A stretch of DNA of 64,000 nucleotides from Curvibacter sp. (GCA_020248905.1 JADCGR010000017.1:1-64000); one strand, 5' to 3'; positions 32,947 to 42,720 are shown, counted from the first letter of the stretch. The notes: generated by a model from the sequence alone, not told the origin. Program-made: numbers and translations.

Positions 32947-33933
32947 ATGCACCGTCGTCGTGTTGTCGTCGCAGGCGCTGCCCTTCTCGCGTTTGCATCC
33001 TTCAGCTGGGCCCAGGGCGCGTGGCCGTCCAAACCCGTGAAGATCGTGGTGCCCTTCGCGCCCGGGGGCACCACCGACATCCTGGCCCGTGCGATCGCGC
33101 CCGAGCTCAGCCGGGTCTTCGGCCAGTCCTTCATCGTGGAGAACCGCGCGGGCGCCGGCGGCAACCTCGGCGCCGAGTTGGTGGCCAAGTCGCCCAACGA
33201 CGGCTACACCCTGCTCATGGGCACCGTCGGCACGCACGGCATCAACAAGGCGCTGTATGCCAAGCTGCCCTATGAGCCGCAAAAGGACTTTGCGCCCATC
33301 ACCCTGGTGGCGGGCGTGCCCAACGTGATGGTGATGAACGCCGAGAAGGCGCGTGCGCTCAACATCAACACCGTGCCCGACTTCATCCGCTACGCCCGGG
33401 CCAACCCTGGCAAGCTCAATATGGCCTCCAGCGGCAATGGCACGTCCATCCATCTGGCGGGCGAGCTGTTCAAGTCCATGACGGGCACGTTCATGACCCA
33501 CATCCCCTACCGAGGCTCGGCCCCGGCCCTGCTGGATATGGTGGCCGGCAATATGGACGTGATGTTCGACAACCTGCCGTCGAGCATGCCCCACATCAAG
33601 AGCGGCAAGCTCAGGGCGTTTGCAGTCACGAGCGCGCAACGCTCCAACGCCTTACCCGACACGCCGACGTTGGAAGAGGCTGCCGGCCTCAAGGGTTTCG
33701 AGGCCAGCAGCTGGTTTGGCCTGCTGGCGCCGGCCGGTACACCGGCCGATATCGTGAACCGCATCCAGCAGGAAACCGCCAAAGCGCTGGCTTCACCCGC
33801 CGTGCAGGAGCGCCTGCTGGCCCAAGGCGCCATACCCGGCGGCATGAACCCGGCCGACTTCACGCGCTTCATCGACGCCGAACACATCAAGTGGGCGGCG
33901 GTGGTCAAGGCCTCCGGCGCCAAAGTGGATTGA
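32947..33933 (+). CDS. Tripartite tricarboxylate transporter binding protein (Bug/TctC)
   Basis: A 328-residue periplasmic binding protein. Signal peptide [21 protein letters not shown], then the Bug family hallmarks [43 protein letters not shown] and [12 protein letters not shown]. The C-terminal block [18 protein letters not shown] is also typical. AGGAGACC precedes the ATG. No TctA/TctB membrane genes adjoin; orphan Bug proteins are abundant in Burkholderiales and may feed remote permeases or sensors. The ligand is unknown. Confidence 0.9.
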   Translation: MHRRRVVVAGAALLAFASFSWAQGAWPSKPVKIVVPFAPGGTTDILARAIAPELSRVFGQSFIVENRAGAGGNLGAELVAKSPNDGYTLLMGTVGTHGINKALYAKLPYEPQKDFAPITLVAGVPNVMVMNAEKARALNINTVPDFIRYARANPGKLNMASSGNGTSIHLAGELFKSMTGTFMTHIPYRGSAPALLDMVAGNMDVMFDNLPSSMPHIKSGKLRAFAVTSAQRSNALPDTPTLEEAAGLKGFEASSWFGLLAPAGTPADIVNRIQQETAKALASPAVQERLLAQGAIPGGMNPADFTRFIDAEHIKWAAVVKASGAKVD

Positions 33934-33964
33934 AGGCGCTTGGTCGACCGGGGGGTTTGATTGC

Positions 33965-34018
33965 GGGACGCCGTGGAACCGGCTTTGCCGGGCCGCAGGT
34001 GTCGCCCCCTGCGAGGGG
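33965..34018. repeat. Dispersed intergenic repeat, forward copy
   Basis: GGGACGCCGTGGAACCGGC...GCCGGGCC...GCCCCCT is the reverse complement, with few changes, of the repeat at 31422-31477. It lies in the otherwise empty gap between the TctC gene and the DUF1840 gene. Confidence 0.7.
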
Positions 34019-34135
34019 CTGAGGCCTGCGGCTCCGAGCCTGCCGGCGCAGGCTTGGCCAGGCTGAAGAGCCGGCGCGTCTGGCCCCGGCACCGGACGCA
34101 GCGAACGAAGGGAGCGGAGCCCGGGGGTGTAGTTG

Positions 34136-34462
34136 TTAGACGCCCCAGACGATTTCCTTGCCGGCAGCTTCGCACCGACGCAGCATTTCGATGAAGGGCG
34201 TCGCGCGCTGGCGCAATGACACGCCCTCGGCCTCGGGCAGTTCCTCACCCCGGTCGGTGGCCTTGGCCTCGGCCGCACGGCGCTGCGCCTCGTCCTGCGT
34301 GATGGCGGCCTCCAGCGCTGCGACGGCTGCGGGCATCTCAGCTGGCAGCAGGATGCCGCGGCGGTCCTCGCTGAACTTGCCCACGATCTGCAGCACGCGC
34401 CGGCCATTAGGCTCGAACATGATGAGATCGGGCGTAGCGCGGGACTTGAACTTGTAGAGCAT
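34136..34462 (-). CDS. DUF1840 domain-containing protein
   Basis: A 108-residue cytoplasmic protein: MLYKFKSRATPDLIMFEPNGRRVLQIVGK at the start, GILLPAEMPAAVAALEAAI in the middle, and VSLRQRATPFIEMLRRCEAAGKEIVWGV at the end, as in the DUF1840 family found in Betaproteobacteria. Function is unknown. It is monocistronic. Confidence 0.87.
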   Translation of the reverse strand: MLYKFKSRATPDLIMFEPNGRRVLQIVGKFSEDRRGILLPAEMPAAVAALEAAITQDEAQRRAAEAKATDRGEELPEAEGVSLRQRATPFIEMLRRCEAAGKEIVWGV

Positions 34463-34662
34463 GGCGCGGACTTTCGGGGTAATCGGTGAGAGGGTAGCAC
34501 GCAGGCCGTGAACACCAGACAGGCCGCCTCGTTGCTGGCTCGCAGGTTGGCGATGCCTGAACGCGCCCTCGCAAAGCCGCCCCGCGCCCGGGCAGCAGGG
34601 CGCTGCCGCGCACGCGCCCGCAAACGGAGTGACGCCCCAGCTACGGGCGCGTCATGCCGGTC

Positions 34663-34917
34663 TCAGCTCAGGGATTCGATGAGGTCGATGTAGTCCTGCA
34701 TGGCCTCTTCCTGGCTCTTGTCCTTAAGGGCGTTCCACGCGTCCCACTTGGCGCGAGCGACCATGTCGGCCAAGCCTGGCCGCGCGCCTGCAGGGGCGCC
34801 CTCGCTCGCCTGCTTGTACAGGGCGTAGATCTTGAGCAGAGTCATGTTGTCAGGGCGCTCGCTGAGCTCCTTGGAGGCCGCCACGGCGGCTTCGAAACGG
34901 GACTTGAGATCACTCAC
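34663..34917 (-). CDS. Acyl-CoA-binding protein
   Basis: An 84-residue ACBP: LKSRFEAAVAASKELSERPDN, then LKIYALYKQASEG (Tyr and Lys contact acyl-CoA in the family), KWDAWNALKDKSQEEAMQDYIDLIE. Its GTG start at 34917 overlaps the end of the TetR gene by eight bases and has GGAGT about nine bases upstream. It binds medium- or long-chain acyl-CoA in the cytoplasm and fits the phasin operon as part of acyl-CoA or storage polymer metabolism. Confidence 0.9.
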   Translation of the reverse strand: MSDLKSRFEAAVAASKELSERPDNMTLLKIYALYKQASEGAPAGARPGLADMVARAKWDAWNALKDKSQEEAMQDYIDLIESLS

Positions 34918-35593
34918 GGGGGACTCCGGGGTTCTGGGATGGGGGCTCGTAGGCGTGCAGCAGATGTTGCAGGTGCTCCTGCTGCGCGGCAGCCAGGTAG
35001 GGTAACAGCAAACCGAGGGCCTGGCCCGCGCCACGCAGCGCGGCGCGCTGCTGGCCCTCGGGTTCCAGGGCGTGGCGCGGGTCGAGCACGAACTCGTAGC
35101 TCAGCCAGTAGCTCAGCAGCACCACCTGGCGGGTGGCCAGCCCCGGGTCTTCGGGGGCTTGCGCGCGCAGCGCGCCGCTGCCCCGCAGGGCAGCGAGCAG
35201 CTGGCGCAAGGCCGCCTCCTGGTCCTGCAGCGCCCGGCGCATGCCGCCTTCCAGGTGCCGGTTGCGACTCAGCAGCAGGTTGAGGTCGCGATAAAGGAAG
35301 CGGTACGACCAGATGCGCTCGAACAGGCTGTGCATGAAGAACCAGGCGTCCTCCACGTTGTGCACCCCGCTGGCCGCAGGCAGCAGCGGGGCCAGTGTGC
35401 CCACGTAGTCGTCAAACAGGCGATTGACCAGGCCATCCTTGGCAGGGTAGTGGTAATGCAGGTTGCCGGCGCTGATGCCCAGCTCCTCGGCAATCTGGCT
35501 GGTGGAAACGTTGGGCTCGCCGTAGCGGTTGAATAGCTCCAGGGCAACAGCGCGGATGCGCTCGGCGGTACGACGCGGCGCCTTGCGGGCCAT
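34910..35593 (-). CDS. TetR family transcriptional regulator
   Basis: A 227-residue TetR protein with N-terminal helix-turn-helix ISTSQ-type region (NVSTSQIAEELGISAGNLHYHYPAKDGLV), matching the TetR subgroup with YHYP. The C-terminal ligand domain is long and alpha-helical. The ATG overlaps the phasin stop by one base. It probably controls the phasin-tetR-acbP operon or acyl-CoA metabolism genes. Confidence 0.9.
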   Translation of the reverse strand: MARKAPRRTAERIRAVALELFNRYGEPNVSTSQIAEELGISAGNLHYHYPAKDGLVNRLFDDYVGTLAPLLPAASGVHNVEDAWFFMHSLFERIWSYRFLYRDLNLLLSRNRHLEGGMRRALQDQEAALRQLLAALRGSGALRAQAPEDPGLATRQVVLLSYWLSYEFVLDPRHALEPEGQQRAALRGAGQALGLLLPYLAAAQQEHLQHLLHAYEPPSQNPGVPRE

Positions 35594-36078
35594 CAGCGCG
35601 CGGTCTTGCGGACCGTCTTGCGCGGGGTCTTGATGGCGGCCTTGCGCGCCGGCGTCACCTTCTGCGCGCCAGGCGATACCTTGCGGGCCTTCAGCTGAGC
35701 CTCCAGCTCAGCCACGCGGGCCTGTAGGGCCTGCACCTGCTGCGCCGTTGGCATGCCCAGGCGCTCCATGGCGCGGGCCACGCGGTCTTCAAACAGGCCT
35801 TCCAACTGGCTCCACTGGCTGGACGCGCGCTGGCTCAGGTCCTGCGCCAGGTGGCTGACCTTCTGGCCCGCTTCGGTCAGGCGGACCTCGGCTGCTGTCT
35901 GGGCCTTGCGCTGCATGGCCAGACCCTCTTGCACCAAGGCGTCAAAGACCTTGCTGCCTTCCTGCTGCGCCTTGGTGAAGGCGCCCAGGCCAGCCAGCCA
36001 GATCTGGTGCGAGGACTCCCGAACGGCTTCGGCGGTGGCTGCGGTTTTCGCGCTGCCAGGACTGGATTTGGTGACCAT
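35593..36078 (-). CDS. Phasin (polyhydroxyalkanoate granule-associated protein)
   Basis: A 161-residue phasin of the PhaI/PhaF type: SSHQIWLAGLGAFTKAQQEGSKVFDALVQEG at the start, a helical/coiled middle (LTEAGQKVSHLAQDL, QVQALQARVAELEAQLK, the latter a heptad-like segment at 113-130) and a Lys/Arg/Pro-rich tail (KVTPARKAAIKTPRKTVRKTA) that resembles histone-like PhaF tails and may bind DNA. CAGGAG lies upstream of the ATG. It leads the operon with TetR and ACBP. Confidence 0.88.
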   Translation of the reverse strand: MVTKSSPGSAKTAATAEAVRESSHQIWLAGLGAFTKAQQEGSKVFDALVQEGLAMQRKAQTAAEVRLTEAGQKVSHLAQDLSQRASSQWSQLEGLFEDRVARAMERLGMPTAQQVQALQARVAELEAQLKARKVSPGAQKVTPARKAAIKTPRKTVRKTAR

Positions 36079-36232
36079 GTTGGGGCTCCTGTTAAGTGAG
36101 TAAAGAACACTTTACGCCTTCTGCTGCCTGTGCGCCAGTGCCTGCGCGGCGCGCGAAATGCGTCAGTCGGTCGGCTACACTCGTTGGCCGATCAACAGCC
36201 CGGACCGCGTGAGCCCGGGCCCGGGGGACTTC

Positions 36233-37300
36233 ATGATTCTTGTGACGGGCGGCGCCGGGTTTATTGGCGCCAACTTCGTGCTCGACTGGCTGGCTCAGAG
36301 CAACGAGCCGGTTCTCAACCTCGACAAACTCACCTACGCCGGTAACCTGGAGAACCTGGCCTCGCTGCAAGGCGATGCGCGCCATATCTTTGTGCACGGC
36401 GACATTGCAGACAGCGCCCTGCTGGCGCGCCTGCTGGCCGAGCACAAGCCGCGTGCCGTCATCAACTTCGCCGCAGAGTCGCACGTGGACCGTTCCATCC
36501 ACGGCCCCGAAGACTTCATCCAGACCAACATCGTCGGCACCTTCCGCCTGCTGGAGGCCGTGCGCGCCTACTGGAGTGGGGCTGGGGGCGGGCTGGACGA
36601 GGCGGGCAAGGGGGCGTTTCGCTTCCTGCATGTCTCCACCGACGAGGTCTATGGCTCGCTTGGCGCCAGTGCCCCGGCCTTTACCGAGCAGCACCGCTAC
36701 GAGCCCAACAGCCCCTATAGCGCCAGCAAGGCCGCCAGCGATCATCTGGTGCGCGCCTATCACCACACCTATGGTCTCCCGGTGCTCACGACCAACTGCA
36801 GCAACAACTACGGGCCCTACCATTTCCCTGAGAAGCTCATCCCGCTCATGATCGTCAACGCCCTGGCTGGCAAGTCGCTGCCTGTTTACGGCGACGGCAT
36901 GCAAATCCGCGACTGGCTCTACGTGAAAGACCACGCAAGCGCCATCCGCTGCGTGCTGGCAGCCGGGCAGCCGGGCGAGGTCTACAACGTCGGGGGCTGG
37001 AACGAGAAGCCCAATATCGAGATCGTTCACACCCTGTGCGCGCTCCTCGACGAACTGCGTCCGCGCGCCGACGGCAAGTCCTACCGCGAGCAAATCAGCT
37101 ACGTGAAGGACCGCCCGGGCCACGACAGGCGCTACGCGATCGACGCCCGCAAGCTGGAGCGCGAGCTGGGCTGGAAGCCCGCCGAAACCTTCGAGACCGG
37201 CATCCGCAAGACGGTTCATTGGTACCTGGACCACCCGGACTGGGTGGCCCATGTGCAATCCGGCGCCTACCGCGATTGGGTGCGGAAGCAATACGCATGA
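36233..37300 (+). CDS. rfbB: dTDP-glucose 4,6-dehydratase
   Basis: A 355-residue SDR enzyme, second step of dTDP-L-rhamnose synthesis. N-terminal [19 protein letters not shown] is the NAD-binding Rossmann loop; [26 protein letters not shown], and the catalytic [22 protein letters not shown] (Tyr and Lys) are typical, as is [17 protein letters not shown]. It converts dTDP-glucose to the 4-keto-6-deoxy intermediate. It is the first gene of the polysaccharide locus. The ATG overlaps the following rfbD start by ATGA at its end. A plausible but weak ribosome site precedes it. Confidence 0.96.
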   Translation: MILVTGGAGFIGANFVLDWLAQSNEPVLNLDKLTYAGNLENLASLQGDARHIFVHGDIADSALLARLLAEHKPRAVINFAAESHVDRSIHGPEDFIQTNIVGTFRLLEAVRAYWSGAGGGLDEAGKGAFRFLHVSTDEVYGSLGASAPAFTEQHRYEPNSPYSASKAASDHLVRAYHHTYGLPVLTTNCSNNYGPYHFPEKLIPLMIVNALAGKSLPVYGDGMQIRDWLYVKDHASAIRCVLAAGQPGEVYNVGGWNEKPNIEIVHTLCALLDELRPRADGKSYREQISYVKDRPGHDRRYAIDARKLERELGWKPAETFETGIRKTVHWYLDHPDWVAHVQSGAYRDWVRKQYA

Positions 37301-38202
37301 AGATTCTTCTGCTCGGCAAGAACGGCCAGGTCGGCTGGGAGCTGCAGCGTGCCCTCGCGCCTCTGGGCGAACTGGTGGCGCTGGATTTTGCCAGTCAGGA
37401 ACTGTGCGGCGATCTGGGTAACACCGAAGGGCTGCAGCAGACCGTGGCGCAGGTGCGTCCCCAGGTCATCGTGAATGCGGGTGCCCATACCGCCGTGGAC
37501 AAGGCAGAAAGCGAGCCCGAACTGGCCTATCGCCTCAACGCCGAGGGGCCCGCCGTGTTGGCGCAGGCTGCGGCGCAACTGGGCGCCCTTCTGGTGCACT
37601 ACAGCACGGACTACGTCTATGACGGCAGCGGCAGCCGGCCCTGGCGCGAGGAAGACGCCAAGGGGCCGCTGAGCGTCTACGGGCGCACCAAGCTGGCGGG
37701 TGATGAGGCCATCGCGGCCAGCGGCTGCCGGCATCTGATTTTCCGCACGAGCTGGGTTTATGGAGCGCGGGGCGGCAACTTCCCCAAAACCATGCTGCGC
37801 CTGGCGCGCGAGCGCGAGCAGCTGAATGTGATTGACGACCAGATCGGCGCGCCCACGGGCGCCGACCTGCTGGCCGACGTCACGGCGCACGCGATCCGCC
37901 ATCTGCTGCCGCCGCAGCGGCACAACGACCTCACGCCCTGCGGTGTCTATCACCTCGCCGCAGCGGGAGAAACGTCCTGGCATGGCTACGCTCGGTTCGT
38001 GCTGGAGCGGGCGCAGCGGATGGGACACACCCTCAAGGCCGGGCCGGCGCAGGTGCTGCCCATCTCAACGTCGGCCTACCCCACACCTGCCCGCAGGCCC
38101 CAAAATTCGCGGCTGGACACCGGGCGGCTGCAGAACACCTTTGGTCTGCGTCTGCCCCCCTGGCAGGCGGGCGTACAGCGCATGCTTGACGAAACTCTTT
38201 GA
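37297..38202 (+). CDS. rfbD: dTDP-4-dehydrorhamnose reductase
   Basis: A 301-residue SDR reductase, last step of the dTDP-L-rhamnose pathway. [18 protein letters not shown] is the NAD(P) loop, [19 protein letters not shown] and [12 protein letters not shown] follow, then the active-site [12 protein letters not shown] and [13 protein letters not shown]. Translationally coupled to rfbB (ATGA). It reduces the 4-keto sugar to dTDP-L-rhamnose. Its 3' end is followed at once by the vapBC operator. Confidence 0.96.
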   Translation: MKILLLGKNGQVGWELQRALAPLGELVALDFASQELCGDLGNTEGLQQTVAQVRPQVIVNAGAHTAVDKAESEPELAYRLNAEGPAVLAQAAAQLGALLVHYSTDYVYDGSGSRPWREEDAKGPLSVYGRTKLAGDEAIAASGCRHLIFRTSWVYGARGGNFPKTMLRLAREREQLNVIDDQIGAPTGADLLADVTAHAIRHLLPPQRHNDLTPCGVYHLAAAGETSWHGYARFVLERAQRMGHTLKAGPAQVLPISTSAYPTPARRPQNSRLDTGRLQNTFGLRLPPWQAGVQRMLDETL

Positions 38203-38233
38203 TGCATTGATTCGATAGAATCACTGCATCAAA
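38198..38233. promoter_or_regulatory. Nested dyad operator upstream of vapBC
   Basis: TTTGATGCA (38198-38206) pairs with TGCATCAAA (38225-38233), and inside it TGATTC (38208-38213) pairs with GAATCA (38218-38223). Both dyads share one centre (38215.5). It overlaps the end of rfbD and precedes the vapB start by 17 bases, as expected for autorepression by a VapBC complex. TAGAAT (38216-38221) may be a -10 element. Confidence 0.75.
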
Positions 38234-38250
38234 TCCGACCTTCGATCGTC

Positions 38251-38487
38251 ATGCGCACCACCCTGGACATTGAAGACGATGTTTTGCAGGCCGCCAAAGA
38301 AATGGCGCGCCGCGAACATGTGAGCGCGGGCCAGGTGATTTCCAGGCTCGCCCGTCAGGCCATGACCGCATCCAGCACGTCGACAGGCGCCACGCCCACA
38401 GTGGCCGGTTTCCGGCCCCTGCCGGCCCGGGGGGCGCTGGTGAGCAATGACCAGGTCAACGCCCTGCGGGAGTCCGAAGGCGTCTGA
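38251..38487 (+). CDS. vapB: VapB-type antitoxin (ribbon-helix-helix)
   Basis: A 78-residue protein opening with MRTTLDIEDDVLQAAKEMARRE, a ribbon-helix-helix DNA-binding start of the Arc/CopG type found in VapB, then SAGQVISRLARQAM. The C-terminal part (GFRPLPARGALVSNDQVNALRE) is the toxin-binding tail. The gene sits between rfbD and rfbA and overlaps the toxin by one base (TGATG). It binds the operator upstream of it. Confidence 0.88.
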   Translation: MRTTLDIEDDVLQAAKEMARREHVSAGQVISRLARQAMTASSTSTGATPTVAGFRPLPARGALVSNDQVNALRESEGV

Positions 38488-38936
38488 TGGTTGCCTTGCT
38501 CGATGTCAATGTCCTTATTGCTTTGCTGGATGCGGGTCATGTCCATCACGCCATGGCAACCCAGTGGCTGGCTGACCATCTCGAAGGAGGCTGGGCTTCC
38601 TGTCCCCTGACACAGAATGGCTGCATCCGCATCCTGTCCCAGCCCGGCTATCCCAACCCGGCCCCGGCGGCCGATGTGGCGGCCCGCCTGGCCGAGGCGG
38701 CCCGCCACCCGGCCCATCACTTCTGGCCCGATGCCGTCAGTGTGCTGGCACCCGGGTTGCTGCGGTGGGACCGGCTTCTGAGCGGCCGCCACATCACCGA
38801 CGCCTACCTGCTGGCGCTCGCCGTGCAGAACAAGGGCCGCTTTGTGACGCTGGATCGCGGCATCCCCCTGGCTGCCGTGCCCGGCGCACAGGCACGACAT
38901 CTGGTGGTGCTGGCCGAAGCCAGAACGCCTCGCTGA
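38487..38936 (+). CDS. vapC: VapC-type PIN-domain toxin
   Basis: A 149-residue PIN nuclease. [21 protein letters not shown] carries the first catalytic Asp (residue 6), [12 protein letters not shown] is the middle conserved block (Glu usually, here Gln), and [12 protein letters not shown] (Asp) and [10 protein letters not shown] (Asp) complete the metal site. Such VapC toxins cleave tRNA or rRNA. It is translationally coupled to vapB. It is embedded in the dTDP-rhamnose operon, with rfbA starting 16 bases after its stop. Confidence 0.88.
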   Translation: MVALLDVNVLIALLDAGHVHHAMATQWLADHLEGGWASCPLTQNGCIRILSQPGYPNPAPAADVAARLAEAARHPAHHFWPDAVSVLAPGLLRWDRLLSGRHITDAYLLALAVQNKGRFVTLDRGIPLAAVPGAQARHLVVLAEARTPR

Positions 38937-38952
38937 CCCAAAAGAAGCGACC

Positions 38953-39852
38953 ATGACCCAACGCAAAGGCATCATCCTCGCGGGCGGCTCCGGCACCCGG
39001 CTGCACCCGGCCACCTTGGCCATCAGCAAGCAGCTGCTGCCGGTTTACGACAAGCCCATGGTCTATTACCCGCTGACCACGCTCATGCTAGCGGGCATGC
39101 GCGACATCCTGCTCATCAGCACGCCGCAGGACACGCCGCGTTTTGCCCAGCTGCTGGGCGACGGCAGCCAGTGGGGTATGAACCTGCAATACGCCGTGCA
39201 GCCCAGCCCGGATGGCCTGGCGCAGGCCTTCATCATCGGTGAGCACTTTGTCGGTAACAACCCCAGCGCGTTGGTGTTGGGCGACAACATCTTCTACGGC
39301 CACGATTTCCAGGGCCTGCTGGGCGCGGCCGACGGCAAGACCCAGGGCGCCACGGTGTTTGCCTACCATGTCAACGACCCCGAGCGCTATGGCGTGGTGG
39401 CGTTTGACGCGCAAGGCCAGGCCAGCAGCATCGAAGAAAAACCCAAGGTGCCCAAGAGCAGCTATGCCGTCACGGGCCTGTATTTCTACGACCAGCAGGT
39501 CGTAGACATCGCCAAGGCCGTCAAACCCAGCGCGCGCGGCGAGCTGGAGATCACCACCGTCAATCAGACCTACCTGGAGCGCGGCCAGCTCGGTGTGCAG
39601 ATCATGCAGCGCGGCTACGCCTGGCTCGACACCGGCACGCACGACAGCCTGCTGGAGGCCAGCCAGTTCATCGCCACGCTGGAGCACCGCCAGGGCCTGA
39701 AGATCGCCTGCCCGGAAGAAATCGCCTGGCGCCAGGGCTGGATCAACAGCGCCCAACTGGAGAAGCTGGCCCAGCCGCTGGCCAAGAACGGGTATGGGCA
39801 GTACTTGCTGCGCCTGCTGAAGGAGGCTCCTTCTTCCAAACTGCAGGGGTGA
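38953..39852 (+). CDS. rfbA: Glucose-1-phosphate thymidylyltransferase
   Basis: A 299-residue nucleotidyltransferase, first step of dTDP-L-rhamnose synthesis. [36 protein letters not shown] is the signature, with further blocks [13 protein letters not shown] and [22 protein letters not shown]. It ends [14 protein letters not shown]. The gene follows vapC by 16 bases (AAAAGAAGCGACC before the ATG). It makes dTDP-glucose for RfbB. Confidence 0.96.
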   Translation: MTQRKGIILAGGSGTRLHPATLAISKQLLPVYDKPMVYYPLTTLMLAGMRDILLISTPQDTPRFAQLLGDGSQWGMNLQYAVQPSPDGLAQAFIIGEHFVGNNPSALVLGDNIFYGHDFQGLLGAADGKTQGATVFAYHVNDPERYGVVAFDAQGQASSIEEKPKVPKSSYAVTGLYFYDQQVVDIAKAVKPSARGELEITTVNQTYLERGQLGVQIMQRGYAWLDTGTHDSLLEASQFIATLEHRQGLKIACPEEIAWRQGWINSAQLEKLAQPLAKNGYGQYLLRLLKEAPSSKLQG

Positions 39853-39885
39853 GCTTGCCGCCCGGGTCTTCATAGAATCCTGCCC

Positions 39886-40191
39886 ATGCGACTCACACCC
39901 CGGCAGATCGAAAGCCTCAAGCGAACCGCTGCTGAGGTATTTGGCGCACAGGCGCGTATCAGCCTGTTTGGATCGCGCGTCGACGATCAGCGACGCGGCG
40001 GAGATATCGACCTCTACGTCTCTGGCGCGCAGTTGTCTCTGGAGGATCAAGTGGACGCCAAGCTCAGGTTCCTGGTCAAGGCCAAACAAGAGCTGGGCGA
40101 CCAGCGGATTGATCTGGTGTTTGCCCCCGCAGGGGGGCAAACTGTTCTGCCCATCCACCGCATGGCGGAGGAAACCGGGGTGTTGTTATGA
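39886..40191 (+). CDS. mntA: MntA-type minimal nucleotidyltransferase antitoxin
   Basis: A 101-residue minimal nucleotidyltransferase with LFGSRVDDQRRGGDIDLYV: Gly29-Ser30 and the metal aspartates Asp40 and Asp42, the GSX10DXD motif. In the characterised family the enzyme adds AMP units to a tyrosine of the partner HepT toxin. The gene overlaps hepT by ATGA. It is the second toxin-antitoxin pair embedded in the rhamnose operon, between rfbA and rfbC. Confidence 0.88.
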   Translation: MRLTPRQIESLKRTAAEVFGAQARISLFGSRVDDQRRGGDIDLYVSGAQLSLEDQVDAKLRFLVKAKQELGDQRIDLVFAPAGGQTVLPIHRMAEETGVLL

Positions 40192-40736
40192 GTCTGCAGG
40201 AAATTGTCGAATTCAAGCTTCAGCCGGCATTGGGCGAGTGCACCACGCACCGCCAACGCCTGCACCGGGCGTGGCTGGAAGCCAGGGACTTTGAAGCGTT
40301 GCGGCCTGCCGCGACATTCTCGTTGAGTGATGAAGAGGTTCGTACGCTCGATCAACTGGTCTTCCGCTTTGGTCGTCTGCAGGATGCCATGGGCGCGCGC
40401 CTGCTGCCAGCGCTTCTGCAACTGACCCAGGAGTGGCGCGATGACGAGCCCTTTCTGGACAAGCTCAATCGGGCCGAGAAGCTTGGCATGATCCCCAGCG
40501 CCGAGCAGTGGCAACTGCTGCGGGAGCTGCGCAACCAGACTGCGCATGAGTACCCCGCGCAACCAGAGTTGACGCGGGCTAACCTGCTTCGCCTGGTGGA
40601 GCGCGTTCCCGTGCTGGAGCGGGCGCATGAACAGTTGTCTGAATTCGCGCGGCAACGTGCAAGTGCACAAGGTCTTGCTGGCTTGGGTGGTGCAGAGCCC
40701 AAACTTCAGGCGGTACCCAGGCGCCCAACCCCATGA
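40188..40736 (+). CDS. hepT: HEPN-domain toxin HepT-like
   Basis: A 182-residue alpha-helical protein with a HEPN RNase motif: R115-N-Q-T-A-H120-E-Y122, i.e. RX4HXY, the exact form in HepT where the tyrosine is AMPylated by MntA. The rest is helical with EEVRTLDQLVFRFGRLQDAMG. The C-terminal ~25 residues are low complexity and may be non-essential. It is longer than typical HepT (about 140). Start and stop overlap neighbours by ATGA on both sides, so rfbC translation is coupled to it. Confidence 0.85.
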   Translation: MSLQEIVEFKLQPALGECTTHRQRLHRAWLEARDFEALRPAATFSLSDEEVRTLDQLVFRFGRLQDAMGARLLPALLQLTQEWRDDEPFLDKLNRAEKLGMIPSAEQWQLLRELRNQTAHEYPAQPELTRANLLRLVERVPVLERAHEQLSEFARQRASAQGLAGLGGAEPKLQAVPRRPTP

Positions 40737-41281
40737 ATATCATCCCCACCACCATCCCCGACGTGAAGATCCTTGAGCCTAAGGTCTTCGGCGACTCGCG
40801 CGGCTTCTTCTTTGAAAGCTACAACGAACGTGCCTTCTGGCAGGCCACGGGGCTGGACGTGGGCTTCGTACAGGACAACCATAGCCGCAGCGCGCGCGGC
40901 GTGCTGCGCGGGCTGCATTACCAGGTCCGGCAGCCGCAGGGCAAGCTCGTGCGCGTGGTGCGCGGCAGCGTGTTTGATGTGGCGGTTGACCTGCGCCAGA
41001 GCTCGCCCACGTTTGGCCAGTGGGTGGGCGCCGAGCTCAGCGAAGAGAACCAGCGCCAGATGTGGGTACCCGCCGGATTCGCGCATGGCTTTGTGGTCAC
41101 GAGCGACTCCGCCGACTTCCTCTACAAGACCACGGACTACTACGCGCCAGAGCACGAGCGCTGTCTGGCTTGGAACGACCCGTCTGTGGGTGTCGCCTGG
41201 CCGCTGGCGGGGATCACGCCGCAACTTTCGGCCAAGGACCTGCAGGGCCAGGCGCTGGCGCAGGCTGAGGTGTTTGCATGA
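40733..41281 (+). CDS. rfbC: dTDP-4-dehydrorhamnose 3,5-epimerase
   Basis: A 182-residue cupin-fold epimerase: EPKVFGDSRGFFFESYN, QDNHSRSARGVLRGLHYQ with the catalytic His, GSVFDVAVDLRQSSPTFG, and PAGFAHGFVVTSDSADFLYKTTDYYAPEHE with the catalytic Tyr region. It converts the 4-keto-6-deoxyglucose nucleotide to the L-lyxo isomer before RfbD acts. Coupled by ATGA to hepT and manC. It completes the rfbBDAC set. Confidence 0.96.
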   Translation: MNIIPTTIPDVKILEPKVFGDSRGFFFESYNERAFWQATGLDVGFVQDNHSRSARGVLRGLHYQVRQPQGKLVRVVRGSVFDVAVDLRQSSPTFGQWVGAELSEENQRQMWVPAGFAHGFVVTSDSADFLYKTTDYYAPEHERCLAWNDPSVGVAWPLAGITPQLSAKDLQGQALAQAEVFA

Positions 41282-42720
41282 CGGTGCCGATCCGCCCCGT
41301 CATTCTTTGCGGGGGCAGCGGTACCCGTTTGTGGCCGCTGTCGCGCAAGGCCTTTCCCAAGCAATTCATCCCGCTGTTGGGTGACAAGTCACTCTTGCAG
41401 CTTACGCTGGAGCGCGTAGCGCCGCTGGCGGCTGGTGTGCCTGACGCCATTGCCTGCGTGGCCGCAGAAGAGCACCGTTTCCTCGTGGCCGATGTGGCCG
41501 CGCAGGCGGGCCTGAGCGTACGCCAGATCCTCGAGCCGCAGGCGCGCAACACCGCTGCGGCCATGGCCCTGGCCGCACTGGCCAGCGAGCCCGATGCGCT
41601 GCTGCTCTTCTGCCCTGCTGATCATCACATCCCCGACGCGCAGGCTTTCTGCGCGATGGTGCAGGGCGCGGTGCCGGCAGCCCAGGCCGGCCGCCTGGTG
41701 ACCTTCGGCGTGCAGCCCAGTGTTCCGAGTACGGCCTACGGCTATATCCAGAAAGGCGCTGCCTCCGGGGCCGGCTTCGAGGTGGTGCGCTTTGTCGAGA
41801 AGCCCGCGCAGGACAAGGCGCTGGAATTCCTGGCCAGCGGGCAGTACCTCTGGAACGCGGGCATCTTCCTCATGCGCGCGGCCGACCTGCTGGCCGCGCT
41901 GCAGGCCCATGCACCGGACATCCTGGATGCCTGCCGCCAGGCCATGCGTGCCCCCCAGCGTGATGGCCTGTTCCTGCGGCCCGACGCGCAGGCCTTCGCT
42001 GTGTGTCGCAGCCAGTCTATCGACTACGCCGTGATGGAGCAGGCACGCAATGTCAGCGTCTATCCCTTTGTCGGGGGCTGGAGCGATGTGGGCAGCTGGA
42101 ACGCCGTGGCGCAGCTGGCCGAGCCGGATGCCGATGGCAACCGCAGCGGTGGCGACTTGCGGCAAGCCCATCATCTGCGCGCGATGGATACCTATATCTA
42201 CGCTGGAGGGCAGCGCCCGGTGGTGGCGTTGGGCACAAAGAACCTGCTGGTCATCGATACGCCGGACGCCCTGCTGGTGGCGGACGCATCACACGCCGAA
42301 GCCGTCAAGGAAGTGGTGGCCAAGCTGGAGGCGCTCGACGCCTCCCAGGCTGTGCAGCACCGCCGCGTGGCGCGCCCCTGGGGTTGGTACGACAGCATTG
42401 ACATGGGCGAGCGCTTCCAAGTCAAGCGCATCATGGTCAAGCCCGGTGCCTCGCTCTCGCTGCAAATGCACCATCACCGCGCCGAGCACTGGGTGGTGGT
42501 CAGCGGCACGGCCGAGGTGACCAATGGCAACCGCGTTCTGGTGCTGGGCGAAAACCAGAGCACCTACATCCCCATAGGCCAGAAGCATCGCCTGGCTAAC
42601 CCAGAAAAGGTGCCGCTAGAGATCATCGAAGTGCAGAGCGGTGCGTATCTGGGGGAAGACGACATCGTGCGGTTCGAGGACAGCTACGGCCGGGACACCA
42701 GCAAGCGCGAGCAGACATGA
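41278..42720 (+). CDS. manC: Mannose-1-phosphate guanylyltransferase/mannose-6-phosphate isomerase
   Basis: A 480-residue bifunctional enzyme. N-terminal guanylyltransferase: [41 protein letters not shown]; the SDVGSW motif. C-terminal isomerase cupin: [43 protein letters not shown] with metal His residues. It supplies GDP-mannose for the polysaccharide. Overlaps rfbC and wecB by ATGA. The usual partner manB/algC is not in the window. Confidence 0.94.
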   Translation: MTVPIRPVILCGGSGTRLWPLSRKAFPKQFIPLLGDKSLLQLTLERVAPLAAGVPDAIACVAAEEHRFLVADVAAQAGLSVRQILEPQARNTAAAMALAALASEPDALLLFCPADHHIPDAQAFCAMVQGAVPAAQAGRLVTFGVQPSVPSTAYGYIQKGAASGAGFEVVRFVEKPAQDKALEFLASGQYLWNAGIFLMRAADLLAALQAHAPDILDACRQAMRAPQRDGLFLRPDAQAFAVCRSQSIDYAVMEQARNVSVYPFVGGWSDVGSWNAVAQLAEPDADGNRSGGDLRQAHHLRAMDTYIYAGGQRPVVALGTKNLLVIDTPDALLVADASHAEAVKEVVAKLEALDASQAVQHRRVARPWGWYDSIDMGERFQVKRIMVKPGASLSLQMHHHRAEHWVVVSGTAEVTNGNRVLVLGENQSTYIPIGQKHRLANPEKVPLEIIEVQSGAYLGEDDIVRFEDSYGRDTSKREQT

